Assembly (NCBI GenBank): GCA_033026295.1
Contig: CM065168.1
Span: 42,358,875-42,422,874 of the forward strand
Source of the DNA: Channa striata
Taxonomy: Eukaryota > Chordata > Actinopteri > Anabantiformes > Channidae
DNA length: 64,000 bases
Reading direction: 5' to 3'
The notes beneath the pieces are model-generated. The model ran no database searches and was not told where the DNA came from. It worked only from the letters and a program-made list of their open reading frames with translations. The translations under genes were made by a program, and so were the position numbers. Shown piece after piece: positions 51,001-62,096 of this stretch (positions within the stretch are counted from its first letter, which is position 1; each line of letters opens with the position of its first letter).

Positions 51001-51096
51001 AAAACAACCCAGGGCTGGGTTGGACCCTTTTTAACCCAGCACTGGGTTACCAAAATAAACCAAATTGGGTTGTTTTTAACCCAGCGGTTTTAAGTG
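48074..51096. mobile_element. TIR-bounded DNA transposon, about 3 kb
   Basis: The left end CACTAAAAAATGCTGGGTTA and the complement of the right end (CACTTAAAACCGCTGGGTTA) form imperfect terminal inverted repeats. The subterminal regions are dense in the word CTGGGTT/AACCCAG in both orientations. No clear target duplication was seen. The interior holds a SAM-domain fragment (50021-50355) but no transposase motif I recognise, so the superfamily is unassigned and the copy is probably non-autonomous. Confidence 0.7.
50021..50355 (+). pseudogene. SAM-domain gene fragment inside the transposon
   Basis: Exon 50021-50087 starts MDDFVKGKLLEMGLAELLPTFE and ends in phase 1 at a GTGTTT donor. A second exon 50254-50355 follows a TTTGCAG acceptor (AEPIDQESFFLLD ...). 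One extra base near 50288-50292 shifts the frame; past it the next frame reads LLGPRLKFQCHLKKLLE up to a GTATGC donor. Together they look like a sterile alpha motif (SAM) fold. Fish genomes carry SAM-domain genes linked to repeats, which fits the location. The frameshift suggests decay. Confidence 0.55.
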
Positions 51097-51183
51097 TGCT
51101 GTTTCCTGATTTAAGGTTTCCAGGATAATGAATGACAATGAATGACACTTGTTTTTCATCAGAATTTTCAGACATGTTCTTAC

Positions 51184-52104
51184 TGTGAGTAACATCTTTG
51201 GAGGGCGTATATACACACTATTGTGATAACAGTGTAGAGAATGAACAGCGGGATGACACACAAGTATGGGAAAGATGTGGACAGACGAGGAGGACTAGTG
51301 GCCAGGACAACTCTGACTGTGAAAGAAAACAAGCATGAAACAGTCAGTTCTGATTCCTCCAACTGTTTTGGTTCCAGTTAGAGAGATGTGATCCCTCTGC
51401 AGCTGCATGTAAATGTAGATTTCCAGTAACCAGGTTTATTAGGTGCATGTAAACGCAGCCACGTATGTGAAGGAGGCTTCACAAATACAGACAAATGTTT
51501 GACAAGACTAACCTGTCGACCTATCGCACCTCACCTGTCACAGCCAGCAGACTCTGTGCTGACTCTCCGTCTGTGGGGTGTTGACACTTGTAGAAACCTT
51601 CATCAGACTTTTTCACTGGTGGAAGGATCATCTTTCCTTCAGGCTCCATCCCAATGAAAACACCATCTTTGAAAAAGGAAGTGCTGAAATCTGACGTAAG
51701 CTGTGAATTAAATTTGTCCTTCTGTAAACAGCGAAGAGTGACTGCATCTCCCTCCATGACAGGAAGTGCAGGACTCTCCATGATCACAGGACTAGCTGGA
51801 ATTAAGTAAGTAATTAAGTGGAGCTGGAGTTGTTTTTTCTGAAGCTGGTGGAATAATTGAATTCAGAAAAGAATATAACCTTTGTTTAACCTTTATAAGA
51901 CAATATAAATAATGTCTGCTTATAGTGTATAATAAAAATAGAAAGAAACTTCAAACATATGAGTCACTTTGATGTTCAGGAAGCAGCTGCACTCCTTCCC
52001 TCCCTCTGACTCACACCAGTACACTCCACTGTCTATTGGGAAGGCGTCCTTCAGGATGCAGGAGGACTCCTCAGGGTCTCCAGAGCATGATACCTTCATG
52101 GCAG
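51184..52104 (-). pseudogene. Gene J: broken Fc-receptor-like gene with shortened Ig1
   Basis: Minus-strand exons: Ig1 52104-51961 (144 bases), Ig2 51795-51535 (261 bases, intact, DEGFYKCQHP), stalk and span 51316-51184 (VRVVLATSPPRLSTSFPYLCVIPLFILYTVITIVCIYALQRC). Compared with gene K, Ig1 has lost 126 bases in frame, including the first Cys strand and the core Trp; it still reads through to VYWCES. Its donor is mutated (ACTC|AT in place of ACTT|GT). The membrane exon ends in phase 2 and would stop at once if read through. No leader exon was found, because similarity to K ends near 52790, next to a Ty3/gypsy relic. The combination makes a normal product unlikely. Confidence 0.75.
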
Positions 52105-52760
52105 CTGGTGGTTTAAGGAAATGAAAGACATGATTGTAAAAGCAGCTTATTGTTTATTGTTTGATGAAATCCAAAGACACTGGAAGAAACCCAACTGCTG
52201 AAACAAAAGGAAAAAAATTTTTCCCACAAGGGTAATTGGGTCATGAAATGTCAGAGGAAGTCTGGTAGTACTTTAGATTCTGCATTAAAAGACTTACACA
52301 TAAACATGCAAAACATGCAGTGCCACCATAACTTATGCGAGGAGCACCATGATTCTTACTGCTAACTTATGAAGGAACATGTTGAAAATATAAAACACAG
52401 TCATCTTGAGGTAAATAACAAGACTAGTGTTAACAGCTATTTTAGGAGCATCTTATCTTCTACATCCACTCAGTCAAAGGTAATAACACAAGCCATAAGC
52501 ATCATTTTCAAAAATGTGTATGATTTGTTGTTTAGACAAATGATACAGACTCTGGAACTGAGGTACATGGAACCATGTCACCAGTATTTTAGTGAAAAAA
52601 TGTATCCCTGCTCTGTATGATAAGATCAGGTAGCAGGCAAAAGAGTCTGGGTCAGGTTCAGAGTGAGTAGCTATAAAGATGGAAACCTGCACACTGTGCA
52701 GTAACTTGTATTTGTACGCCACAGCTGTGAGGTCGTGAATATGAACCTCTTTAGGCAGTT

Positions 52761-52850
52761 TCAGGAGGATGAGTTAATGACCTTAGATATTGCAAAAAGG
52801 CCCACAAACCGAGGAGTTAACTTACAGCACTGGGTGCAGAGCTTCTCTGT
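52761..52850 (-). mobile_element. Ty3/gypsy-like integrase C-terminal relic
   Basis: A minus-strand frame reads KLTPRFVGLFAISKVIN, the type of segment found between integrase and chromodomain in fish Ty3/gypsy polyproteins. Only a fragment is present. The open frame extends to about 53057, but the upstream part is not recognised. Confidence 0.45.
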
Positions 52851-53847
52851 CACCCAGCTGATGAGCTGCTGATCCCCTCCTGTTGCTAGGCAGCAATGAG
52901 TAAAAAGTCCTTTTTTTGCAATATAAACAAAGGCTGCATCGCCACTCCTCCAGAAAAAGACAATGCTCTTCATACGTTTGTTGAGAATGTTGCCAATTGC
53001 AGGTAAGTGGCCCCAGAAAGTCTCCCCCCTGTAAGTGAAGGTAACTGGATTGATCACATGTCTCCATTATCCTCCTTTCAGATTAATAAGTCATGGTGTT
53101 CTGCGGTGTCCCTGCCCACCACAGCATCTTTGATCTATTCCCATGATCCCTGATGGAAAATATGACAACCGCCAGAGTGGAAAACTTCATATCAAAATCG
53201 TCTACAGGTCGTACTCCCTGTACACTGAGTTCAGTTTTCCCAAGGAACCTGTAACCCGGTTAGTCAAGTGTATGTATAGGCCCTGACTCTCCTACTTTTC
53301 GGTGTCCCGCAAATTATCTGAAATAATTCATAGTTACAAATGTATTGCTGAATATTAGTGGTGGGGATCGGGCTTATTGAAGTTGTCAGTTCTTACACCC
53401 CTTTCTTAGAAAAAAGATTAAGTCCTTTATCTCAAAAAGACGAAGGCTTCAGAAACAACGTTTGTTGATGTCATAGAATGAAGCGCACCTGCACAGTCCA
53501 CCAGAAACTGCAAAACTGCAAAAAAGTCTGGAAGTTCAGAAACTGGGATGCTTTGCAAAGGAATGGGAACACGTGCCATTAGATTTTTGTTGGCATCATG
53601 ATGTTTTTTTTTTCTTGAAGTTTCCAAGCTCCTTTGGTTCTGTTCTCCTCCTCCTTGTCCCCTCCTCTGCTTCACATCTGATTGGTGTTACGAGCTCTGA
53701 AAACTTTCAATTGATTCTTTGTAGCAGACTCTTAAGCAGTACAGTTTGGCCCTATAGGGGAAACAAAAACTGTGGATGTGTGGTTAAATGAGCAGGGAAT
53801 AGTCGCAGCACTGGGAGAGCAGCAGTAATTTACAAACGGAGAGCAAC

Positions 53848-56619
53848 ATGTCCATGAGCTGGATCTTGCCTTTTGTCTTCTTCAACATTGCAGGTAGGAA
53901 ATGTGATTATTATTAATATTATCATTATACGCCATACTTACATAGACAAAAGCATCAGGTTTTCCACTTTGAAGCATAGAAATTGCTAAAATCCTCAGCT
54001 GTTTTAAACACACCTGAAACCTCAGTGACATGAAACTGTCCAGGCTTTGATTAACTCAAAGCAGGAAGTTTGAGTTAGAGTTAATATGATATTAAAGTGA
54101 TTTAGAATTTGGATGAGGATTTGGACAGAGCACATGATCAAACAAACATTAAGTTTTTTGTGCTGGTGCTGATGAAAATCCTGATAAACTGAAAGAAAAG
54201 AGCCACACACAGACTTACGGTACTCTTTATTCATTCAAAGAACATTAGAGCAACTTATAAAAAAGCTAGTCTGTAAACATTCTCAAACCGTATATTTCAA
54301 AGCATCCAGTTTGATAATTGCCCGTCATCTGTGTCGAAGTAACCACTGACATTTGACTCTATGACATTATGGCACCATCATGTGGTCGCATATAAAATCT
54401 GGGAGTTGTACAAAGATTTTATGTACTTACATATATTTTGTGTTTTTTTCAGCATCGTCTGAGTTAAAATGCCCTCACACCACAGTGGAAGCAAAAGCTG
54501 ATGAGGCAGTGATTCTACCATGTTTCACTGTGCCCCCTCATGACCTCAGACATATGACAGTGGAGTGGGTGGTGAATGGAACAGATGACGTCTACATGTT
54601 TGTCAAGGGAGAAGATCACAAACTTCAAAATGACAAGTACAAAGGCAGAACATCTCTTTACCTCAATGATCTCGCCTCAGGGAACTGCTCACTGAGACTG
54701 GACCGAGTTGATTTGTCTGATAATGGGACGTACAGTTGCTCTGTTAAAGATCGAGTTGGGAAAATATTTGGGACATGTTCATTTAATCTTTATGGTAAGT
54801 GCACTGAGGTTCATATATGTATATATTTATTTACATAGGTTATATATCTTTTTTTTTTCATATTGTTTTTCAACTAAATATGTGCACAACCTGCATAAAA
54901 ATCAATAAACATGGATAAAACGTAGAATGGACAAAAAGTTTAGAATCAAACATTGGCATAAGACTGAACAGAATTTGTTCACTTTTTTCAATAAGAATCT
55001 ACTATGTATGAGTGTCAGTTATACATTTAATACTCCCAGCATCAGGCAGCGTCACTTCAGTATGTTACCCCTCATTTGCAGCAAGGTGACTTAGACGTGA
55101 GCACATAAACATTGTGCTTTCCACACATATGTAATTGATGCTCTCATTAATATTCTCATTGCATTTATCCTATCTGATGTTTTTAAACACCAAGTTTTAC
55201 TGCTTCAACAGTTACAAAAGCCGGTTTAAACACCATTCCTGTTCAACGCACTTTAAACAATGTTAAGTTAATAGCTCTCGAATTATTCTGTTAAAACTGA
55301 CAAGTCTTAGTCAGTTTTGTGGAACAGTTGAGTAAAATCAAGAACATTAGAGATAAACCAACAAAAAGGTTGATTCCCTGAAATAAAGATACATAAAAAG
55401 TAGTTTATAATTTTTCAGACTAACATTAGGTGCATGGGAAGTTGTGTGTACAGAATGTGGTACTTGTTTGGGGAGTGCAGCGGGCAGGAGGGATTGTTGA
55501 TCTGAACAAGAAAGTTAAGGTAGTTGACCACCCTCTAGGCAAAAGCTTTGAACCTGATGCAGGACGTACAGGAACCCAATGCAGAGATCTGAAGAGCGGT
55601 GTGACAAGTCATTTTTCAAAGATCGAAAACCAGACGAGCTGGTGCCTTTTCAATCATCTGGAGGGTTTGACTGTGCTGCTGGTGCCCCCATCAACAGGAT
55701 GCTGCAATAATCAAGACAAAATAGCACAAGTTTGTGCTAAATCAGTTGAAACAAGAAGAGGACCACAACTGAGCCGTGTGGCACACCAGTAGAGGGGCTA
55801 TTTAAACAGGACAAATCATTACAATTGACTTGGGAGTATCAAGACTGCACATTGTCGTCTCCATGATCTGTGTCAAACTGTTTTAGATTCACTAAACATG
55901 GACACTAAATTGTCACTAAACAAAGGTGACAATGTAGAGAACTATATTTGTATTAATGAGTTTCTTTTCTTTTCCCTTTTTCCCTGTAAATGAAAACAAA
56001 ACGACACACCAGAGCCAACGGTCTCACCAGAAGTAGGCAAGTAACTTCTGAGCTGCTACAGATGGTCGAGGTGAAAAATAGTCAGTTGTGATAATAATTT
56101 TCCAAAAATTAATTTAAAGTAGCATGTGAACAAAATACAGTAAAATAAAGACGCTACAAACAGGTGAAACTGATAAAGTCCCACGAGTGACTTAACTCAG
56201 TATTTTCAATTTTTCTACAGGTGTCAACAAGGGTTTGAAAATAGGTGCTGGACTTGGTGTTGGTCTCATTGCTGTTGTCATAGTGGAGCATTATATATGA
56301 AATTTGCAAGTAAGTCACTTGTTGACATTCAGTCTTTACCTGCCTCTTAAAGACTGTGGACATCTGTTAATGTTTCTCTTTGACTATCATCAGCTTCCCC
56401 TTCACACTAACCCTGTTCCACTATGACTAAAACACTAAAGTGTTTGGAGCCAGGTTTCCTCAGGGCAGATGCTCACAGTCAAAACTAGACCAGGTTTTCT
56501 GCTTGAAGAAGACTGAGGTGTTAGAGAGACAGTTTGGATAAATGATTCCACTTTATCTTCTTACAGAAAAGACACCAGAAAACTTGGGAATGGAGGAGGA
56601 ACAGACTGAGATGATATGA
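53848..56619 (+). pseudogene. Gene H: duplicate of gene G with frameshifted membrane exon
   Basis: Exons corresponding to gene G: leader 53848-53893 (MSMSWILPFVFF), V-set 54453-54794, stalk 55212-55262 and 56013-56036, span 56221-56309, tail 56567-56619. Leader and V-set are intact. Stalk exon 1 has lost its donor (ATG|TTAAG where G has CTG|GTAAG); skipping it keeps the frame because it is 51 bases long. The span exon has a one-base loss relative to G (GTGGAGC for GTGGGAAC), so it ends VVIVEHYI and stops at TGA 56298-56300, before the tail. If transcribed it would give about 163 residues with a hydrophobic C-terminus and no tail; that might still anchor in the membrane. Recent pseudogene is the simplest reading. 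Confidence 0.78.
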
Positions 56620-58344
56620 GATGATGGTGGTTCTGTCCAACTGATGGAAACTTGCAAAACTTGAAGACCCAAAGGTTTCAAGTCTAGTCCCTGACTTTTT
56701 TACCTGATTTACCTTCCAGAGACGCAGATTTATGCTGCACGCAAAACTTTTTTTCAGGTGACTGTACTAATTACATGTTACTAGTATCTATAGTAACATC
56801 GGTGTACAAATGTGTAACTTTATCTGAACATGGTTTTTGTATCAGTTAGTGATCCCCCCTAACTCCAAATACCAGATGAGGTTTAATCGTGTTGGGTTCA
56901 TGCACAGTGTAGCTTGGGATGTGAACTGATCCCCAAATGCTAACAATGCCGAGCACTGAACATGGCAAAAACTAAGATTGTATGTCCATTTGTCCATTTT
57001 AACCCTAAAGTCTTTGCAAAAGCCCAGTTACAGATTTGCCACAACATGCGTCTCCATGAAGTATTTGGAGCCAAAACCAAATCAGCATTCCACTTATGTT
57101 CATAAAAAAAAAGTTTGGTTTTCTTTAGTACCAAAACCTGAAGAGATATCGTCAATATTGTAATTGTGAATACAAATACTTCTTTTATTACTATTATTTT
57201 TTAACCTTTTATAAATGCAATTTTCATTCATTCTTTCATTTTGCTAACAATATTATTTACAAAGCTGTTTGCTTACACATTTTTTTGTGATTAAATATGT
57301 TTTATAATTTTGTGTTGGCCAAAATTATAATGGCTGTTTAATCATTGGGGACATTATTTGCTGCGTCTTGTCTGGATATTAAATGAGTGGTTATTGTTGA
57401 TGAGACCGGACACCAGTCGTCTGTAGGCGTGTATGACGACACAAATAGTGCAGACAAAGTTTCATGCAGTTCATCTTACTAACAGCAGGTGGTTGACTCT
57501 GTACAGTTAATGATTCCACTATTGTGTGGTGGCCCATTGTTGCCAGTGAGAAAAGAAAAGAGACATAAGATAATCCAATGGTAATTATAATCCACTGTTT
57601 TATGCTTATTAACAAAAAAAAAGCATGTTCATTGGTTCTTGTCTCTGCTGTCAAAGGTGCATAGAATATTCTGAGTAACTTCTCAAACACCTTAATCTCT
57701 AGTCTGAGTGTGGAAAAGGTCTGGGGACTGCTACTGCTTTGCCCCACACATCAATCCACAAGACACTTACTTGTCCCACTTACTGTGGCCCTACATGAAC
57801 CTCCAAAACAGCATTAGACCTAAATGGAAGAGACAAGGGGGTGAATCAGGTTTGGGTCTTTGGAGGATCATGATCGCCTCTGTCTCTCTGCAGGAAACCA
57901 ACTGCTATAGACTGTGAGGAATGATCTAACATCACACACATTGAACACATTAGCATGTCAGGTTATTGTTAGCATTTAGCTCAACACACAGATTAGAAAA
58001 TCAGATGATCAACCAACTCTGAAGTATAATTACAGTATATACAAATGCTACAAGAAAAGTACTCAGTTAGTTGGGACGTGAAAAAGTATAATGTATATAA
58101 TGTTTACATTGTCTCATTGATTTTGTAAACATAAAACTCATCAGATGCAGGAAAGTTTTTATGGTTTAGGATTTTACCTCTTCGTAAAAATCAACCTCGC
58201 ATGATACAACGTGATAAAGAACTGATAAAAATAAGTAATGCTACAAAAGTGAAAATAGACTGTATGACTGCAATAGATCAGTTGGCTGTTCGATATCATA
58301 TTGTTCTTTTGTTGCTGTCGGCTGATTCCTGTTGGTCCAAACAG
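56620..58344. other. Gene H 3' flank, duplicate of gene G 3' flank
   Basis: Close copy of 44810-46477 with small indels; no gene is seen. Confidence 0.6.
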
Positions 58345-58442
58345 ACTCAGCTGTTGATTATGATGAGATGGTCATGAATGACACTTTGGCCTTAGCTCGA
58401 GCTGCAGAGAGAGCAGGGAAGAAGAAAGTCATTCTGTTGTGA
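58345..58442 (+). other. Conserved exon-like block downstream of gene H
   Basis: Copy of 46478-46572. After CCAAACAG the phase-1 frame reads DSAVDYDEMVMNDTLALARA... and ends KKVILL at TGA 58440-58442. Relative to the first copy it has one extra codon and several substitutions, yet stays open. On the minus strand the same DNA reads from CTCTGCAG|CTCGAG for 14 codons (ARAKAKVSFMTISS) to a stop, and could be a tail exon for gene K. Confidence 0.35.
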
Positions 58443-58651
58443 GGTCAGTTTTATTCATTTTCTTTTAAAATACAATTAAACATTAGTGGTTATGTTGACT
58501 TCCTTCAACCATAACTCTGGTATTTTAAGCTGGGTCACCAACATTTTGTTGATGTAAACTTGTCACAACCTGCCCAAACTAACTTAACCTGCCATCAGCC
58601 TGACTACAATGCTGGAGTTAACAACCCGATTCCTTTTTTAAATGTTACCTA

Positions 58652-59903
58652 TGTAGCATCCAGAGACAGAGTTTGGAATTCAACCTCCACCTTGAAAACA
58701 AGGGGGAGGTAGACGGACCCGGCAATAAACTTTAGAACTGAATAGTCATTACCCTCCTTCATTTTGTCCCAAAATTATCACACCTATTTGCATATTTGGT
58801 TCATTTATCTGCTCATTTAGAATTGGTTGTTTCATGTTGGTTATCTTTTCATTTGTTCCTTTATTACTTATATCCATATACATTGCTTTTGTATTAATAT
58901 CAAATCACCCAAGTCGCATTTGGTTTGCTACATATTGGTGCCCCATGTGAGGCCGTTTCAAACTTCTGTCTGCCTAACTGAAGAAATTGCGGACATATTG
59001 CATCTGCATAAACTCGGCTACATGGTGCATTCCTTATTGTCTGACTAATTTGAAAAATATATATTTGATCTGAGGTTTGGCTTGTTTAGTTGTGTACCGA
59101 TTGTGTACAGACATTGATTTAATGTTTGAGAGTTTATAAGTCAGTTCCCGCTCCGCCGCCGGCGATCATTCAGCCGACAAAGGCGAACAAGACTGTTTAA
59201 ACTTCCGCTAACGGAAGTGAAGTAAGGATTGAAGCTCTGTGTTGTTCGAACAGGAAATGTTAAAAGTGTTAAAGTGCATGCAAACTTGTGAATAAGCGTT
59301 GCCGTACGCTTGTGAAATGAAAGGCCTGTTGGTGGGTTTACGGTTGCTGCGTGTCCCAGGACTGTTAGACCGCGCCCTGAATTAAGTGAATTCTCTGCGT
59401 GTCCCAGTTAATTTACCTCTGATTCATACCTTCTCTTTAGCCTGCCAGCTTAGCTACCTGGCTGCTATAAACTACTTTTAAGTAGGAGTGTGACTTATAT
59501 TTACATATTTGGTTCATTTATCTGCTCATTTAGAATTGGTTGTTTCATGTTGGTTATCTGTTCATTTCTTCCTTTATTACTTATATCCATATACATACTC
59601 ACACTCATCTATATTCATTGTAGTAGTGGATTAATAAATAATTGAACGGAACTGCTTCTGTGTTCGTCTTTCTTCAGAGAAACAGACAAGTCACTGAAAC
59701 GGTAAAGATCTCATGACAGAGACTGATCTTAGGTCAAATTCTATTAATCACTTAATTCTATTGTTACTTTGGACCATCAGCGGTTCAGATAATATAATAA
59801 TCATAGCGTAGCTCAGCTTAAACGAATTTGGTGTCCCAAATTCGAGGAAATTAATGCTTTTGTATTAATATCAAATCACCCAACTCGCATTTGGTTTGCT
59901 ACA
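58652..59903. mobile_element. LTR-like retroelement insertion, noncoding
   Basis: Compared with the first duplicated unit, which reads ACCTAGGATAAAC at 46784, this unit has 1.25 kb inserted. The insert begins TGTAGCATCC and ends TTTGCTACA, with a CCTA/CGTA four-base flank that resembles a target duplication. A first LTR-like block ends TTTGCTACA at 58932. It is followed by TGGTGCCCCATG, which resembles a primer-binding site. Sequences from the first block (CATATTTGGTTCATTTATCTGC and AATATCAAATCACCCAA) recur near 59506 and 59863, at the right end. No protein-coding region remains. Confidence 0.65.
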
Positions 59904-60120
59904 CGTAGGATAAGCATTAGAGAAAACAGTCTCAGCTCTTTTCTGGCCTTGCGCATGTAAAGAAAGAATTTACACAGCATTTCAGAAAAGTCATGAAAGA
60001 AACATGCTTTATAAAGAATTTTACTAGAAAGAATTTTTTCCCCAGATTCTAGGTAATGTATTTGTTTCAAAATAGTTGGCAAGCAAGAGACAAATAAATC
60101 AAATAAAAATGTGTTCTTAC

Positions 60121-62096
60121 CTTGGTCCATCTTTTGAAGGCGTATATACACACTATTGTGATAACAGTGTAGAGAATGAACAGCAGGATGACACACACAA
60201 GTATGGGAAGAGATGTGGACGGAGGAGAAGGATGAGGATGAGGACAAGGAGGACTAGTGGTCAGGACAGCTCTGACTGTGGAAGAGAACAAGTATGAAAC
60301 AGTCAGTTCTGGTTCCTCCAACTGTTTTGCTTCCAGTCAACAGGTAGAGGAGAAATGTGATCCCTCTGCAGCTGCATGTAAACGTGGATTTCCAGTAACC
60401 AGGTTTCTTAGGTGCATGTAAACGCAGCCACGTATGTGAAGGAGGCTTCACAAATACAGACAAATGTTTGACAAGACTCTAACCTGTCGACCTGTCGCAC
60501 CTCACCTGTCACAGCCAGCAGACTCTGTGGTGACTCTCCTTTTGTGGGGTGTTGACACTTGTAGAAACCTTCATCAGACTTTTTCACTGATGGAAGGATC
60601 ATCTTTCCTTCAGGCTTCATCCCGATGAAAACACCATCTTTGAAAAAGGACGTGCTGAAATCTGACGTAGACTCTGAATTAAATTTGTCCTTCTGTAAAC
60701 AGCGAAGAGTGACTGCATCTCCCTCCATGACAGGAAGTGCAGGACTCTCCATGATCACAAGACCAGCTGGAATTAAGTAAAAGTAGAGCTGGATTCAGAA
60801 ATATAACCTTTGTTCTTTAACACAATATAGATAATGTCTGCATATAAGAGTATGTAGAGTCTAAAAACCAGAAAAAGAAACTTCAAACACACAAGTCACT
60901 TTGATGTTCAGGACGTTGCTGCACTCCTTCCCTCCCTCTGACTCACACCAGTACACTCCACTGTCTATTGGAAAGGCGTCCTTCAGGATGCAGGAGGACT
61001 CCTCAGGGTCTCCGAAGCCGCCCATGCATGGCTGAGAAGTCTTAGTGGAAGTGTTTCTCCTCACTGTCCAGTTGAGGGAGGTCCCCGACTCTGCACAGTT
61101 CAGAGAGATGTTCTCATATCGGAAGAACTGAGACTTGTCAGGATGGACGTTCAGGGTGGCAGCTGGTGGTTTAAAAGGGAAATGAAAGACATGTTTGTAA
61201 AAACAGCTTGACAGTTTATTGCTTAGTGTTTGATGAAATATAAATTGGTGAAAGAGACCCAACTGCTAAAGACCAAAGTCTTAAGTCTAAAAGTAAGACC
61301 AAAGTCTTAAGTCTAAAAGTATCTTGGTTTTTGATAAAACACTAATTAAACTGTGAAAAACATGCAGTGTGAGCATCAAATATTATGAAGGAAACATGTA
61401 TATACAATAAAATACTGACAGTCACAGGAGCAGCCATCTGGAGGCAAATGATAATGTCAGTGTTTGCAGCTATTTTAGGAGAATATTATTTTTAAAAGTC
61501 CACAAAGGCAATAGGAGCAGCCACACATCCCTACAGGGTTGCTGAAAATGCAGGATTTAGACAAACGACACAGACTCTGGAACGGAAGTAGATGGAGCCA
61601 TGTCCCAAGACAGCTGCACACTGTGTGCGATTGACTTACATATGTGATAGCTGTGAGCTCATGAATATGAAGGTTCATTGTACTGTTACAGGAGCAAATA
61701 ATTAACATTTTAGACAGTTACTTCTGTTGGTAGCAGTTAAAGTGAAACAGAAGGTGAAAGAAATGAAAAAAAATTTCAGTAGATCACAACTTTTCTGTTG
61801 GTGGTGTTAGAGTGTGGATTTTCAGAAATGTGTGTTTATAGAATCTTCATTAAAAACGCAAAGATTCATTAAATGTTGATTTGAAATGTGTCGAAATCAG
61901 ACTATTTAACCAAGGTTGTATTGTCCTTAGTGAATGTAAATGAAATAAAAGTTAATTTAAAAGTTTGCAAATTCTTACAAGACCTCAGATCATGAAATAA
62001 CAACTGACTAAATGTCAGTGACCAAGATAAAACATCTGCAGTATTTAAAAAAGAGAGTTTCTTACACAGCATGAGGCACAGAGAGGTGATCTCCAT
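60121..62096 (-). CDS. Gene K: two-domain Fc-receptor-like membrane protein
   Basis: Minus-strand exons: leader 62096-62066 (MEITSLCLML, phase 1), Ig1 61162-60893 (ATLNVHPDKSQFFRYENISLNC, NWTVRRN, PCMGGFG ... SSC, SGVYWCES), Ig2 60766-60506 (ESPALPVMEGDAVTLRC, DEGFYKCQHP), stalk and span 60275-60121 (Pro/His-rich, then ILVCVILLFILYTVITIVCIYAF). These give 239 codons in frame. Ig1 and Ig2 are open with intact GT-AG sites. The span exon is 155 bases and ends ACCAAG|GTAAG in phase 0, one base shorter than the phase-1 end seen in D, F and I. The matching tail exon was not found with confidence; a candidate lies at 58345-58442. It forms a convergent pair with gene H. The LTR-like insertion would lie in its last intron or just downstream. 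Closest to J and I, then D. Confidence 0.72.
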
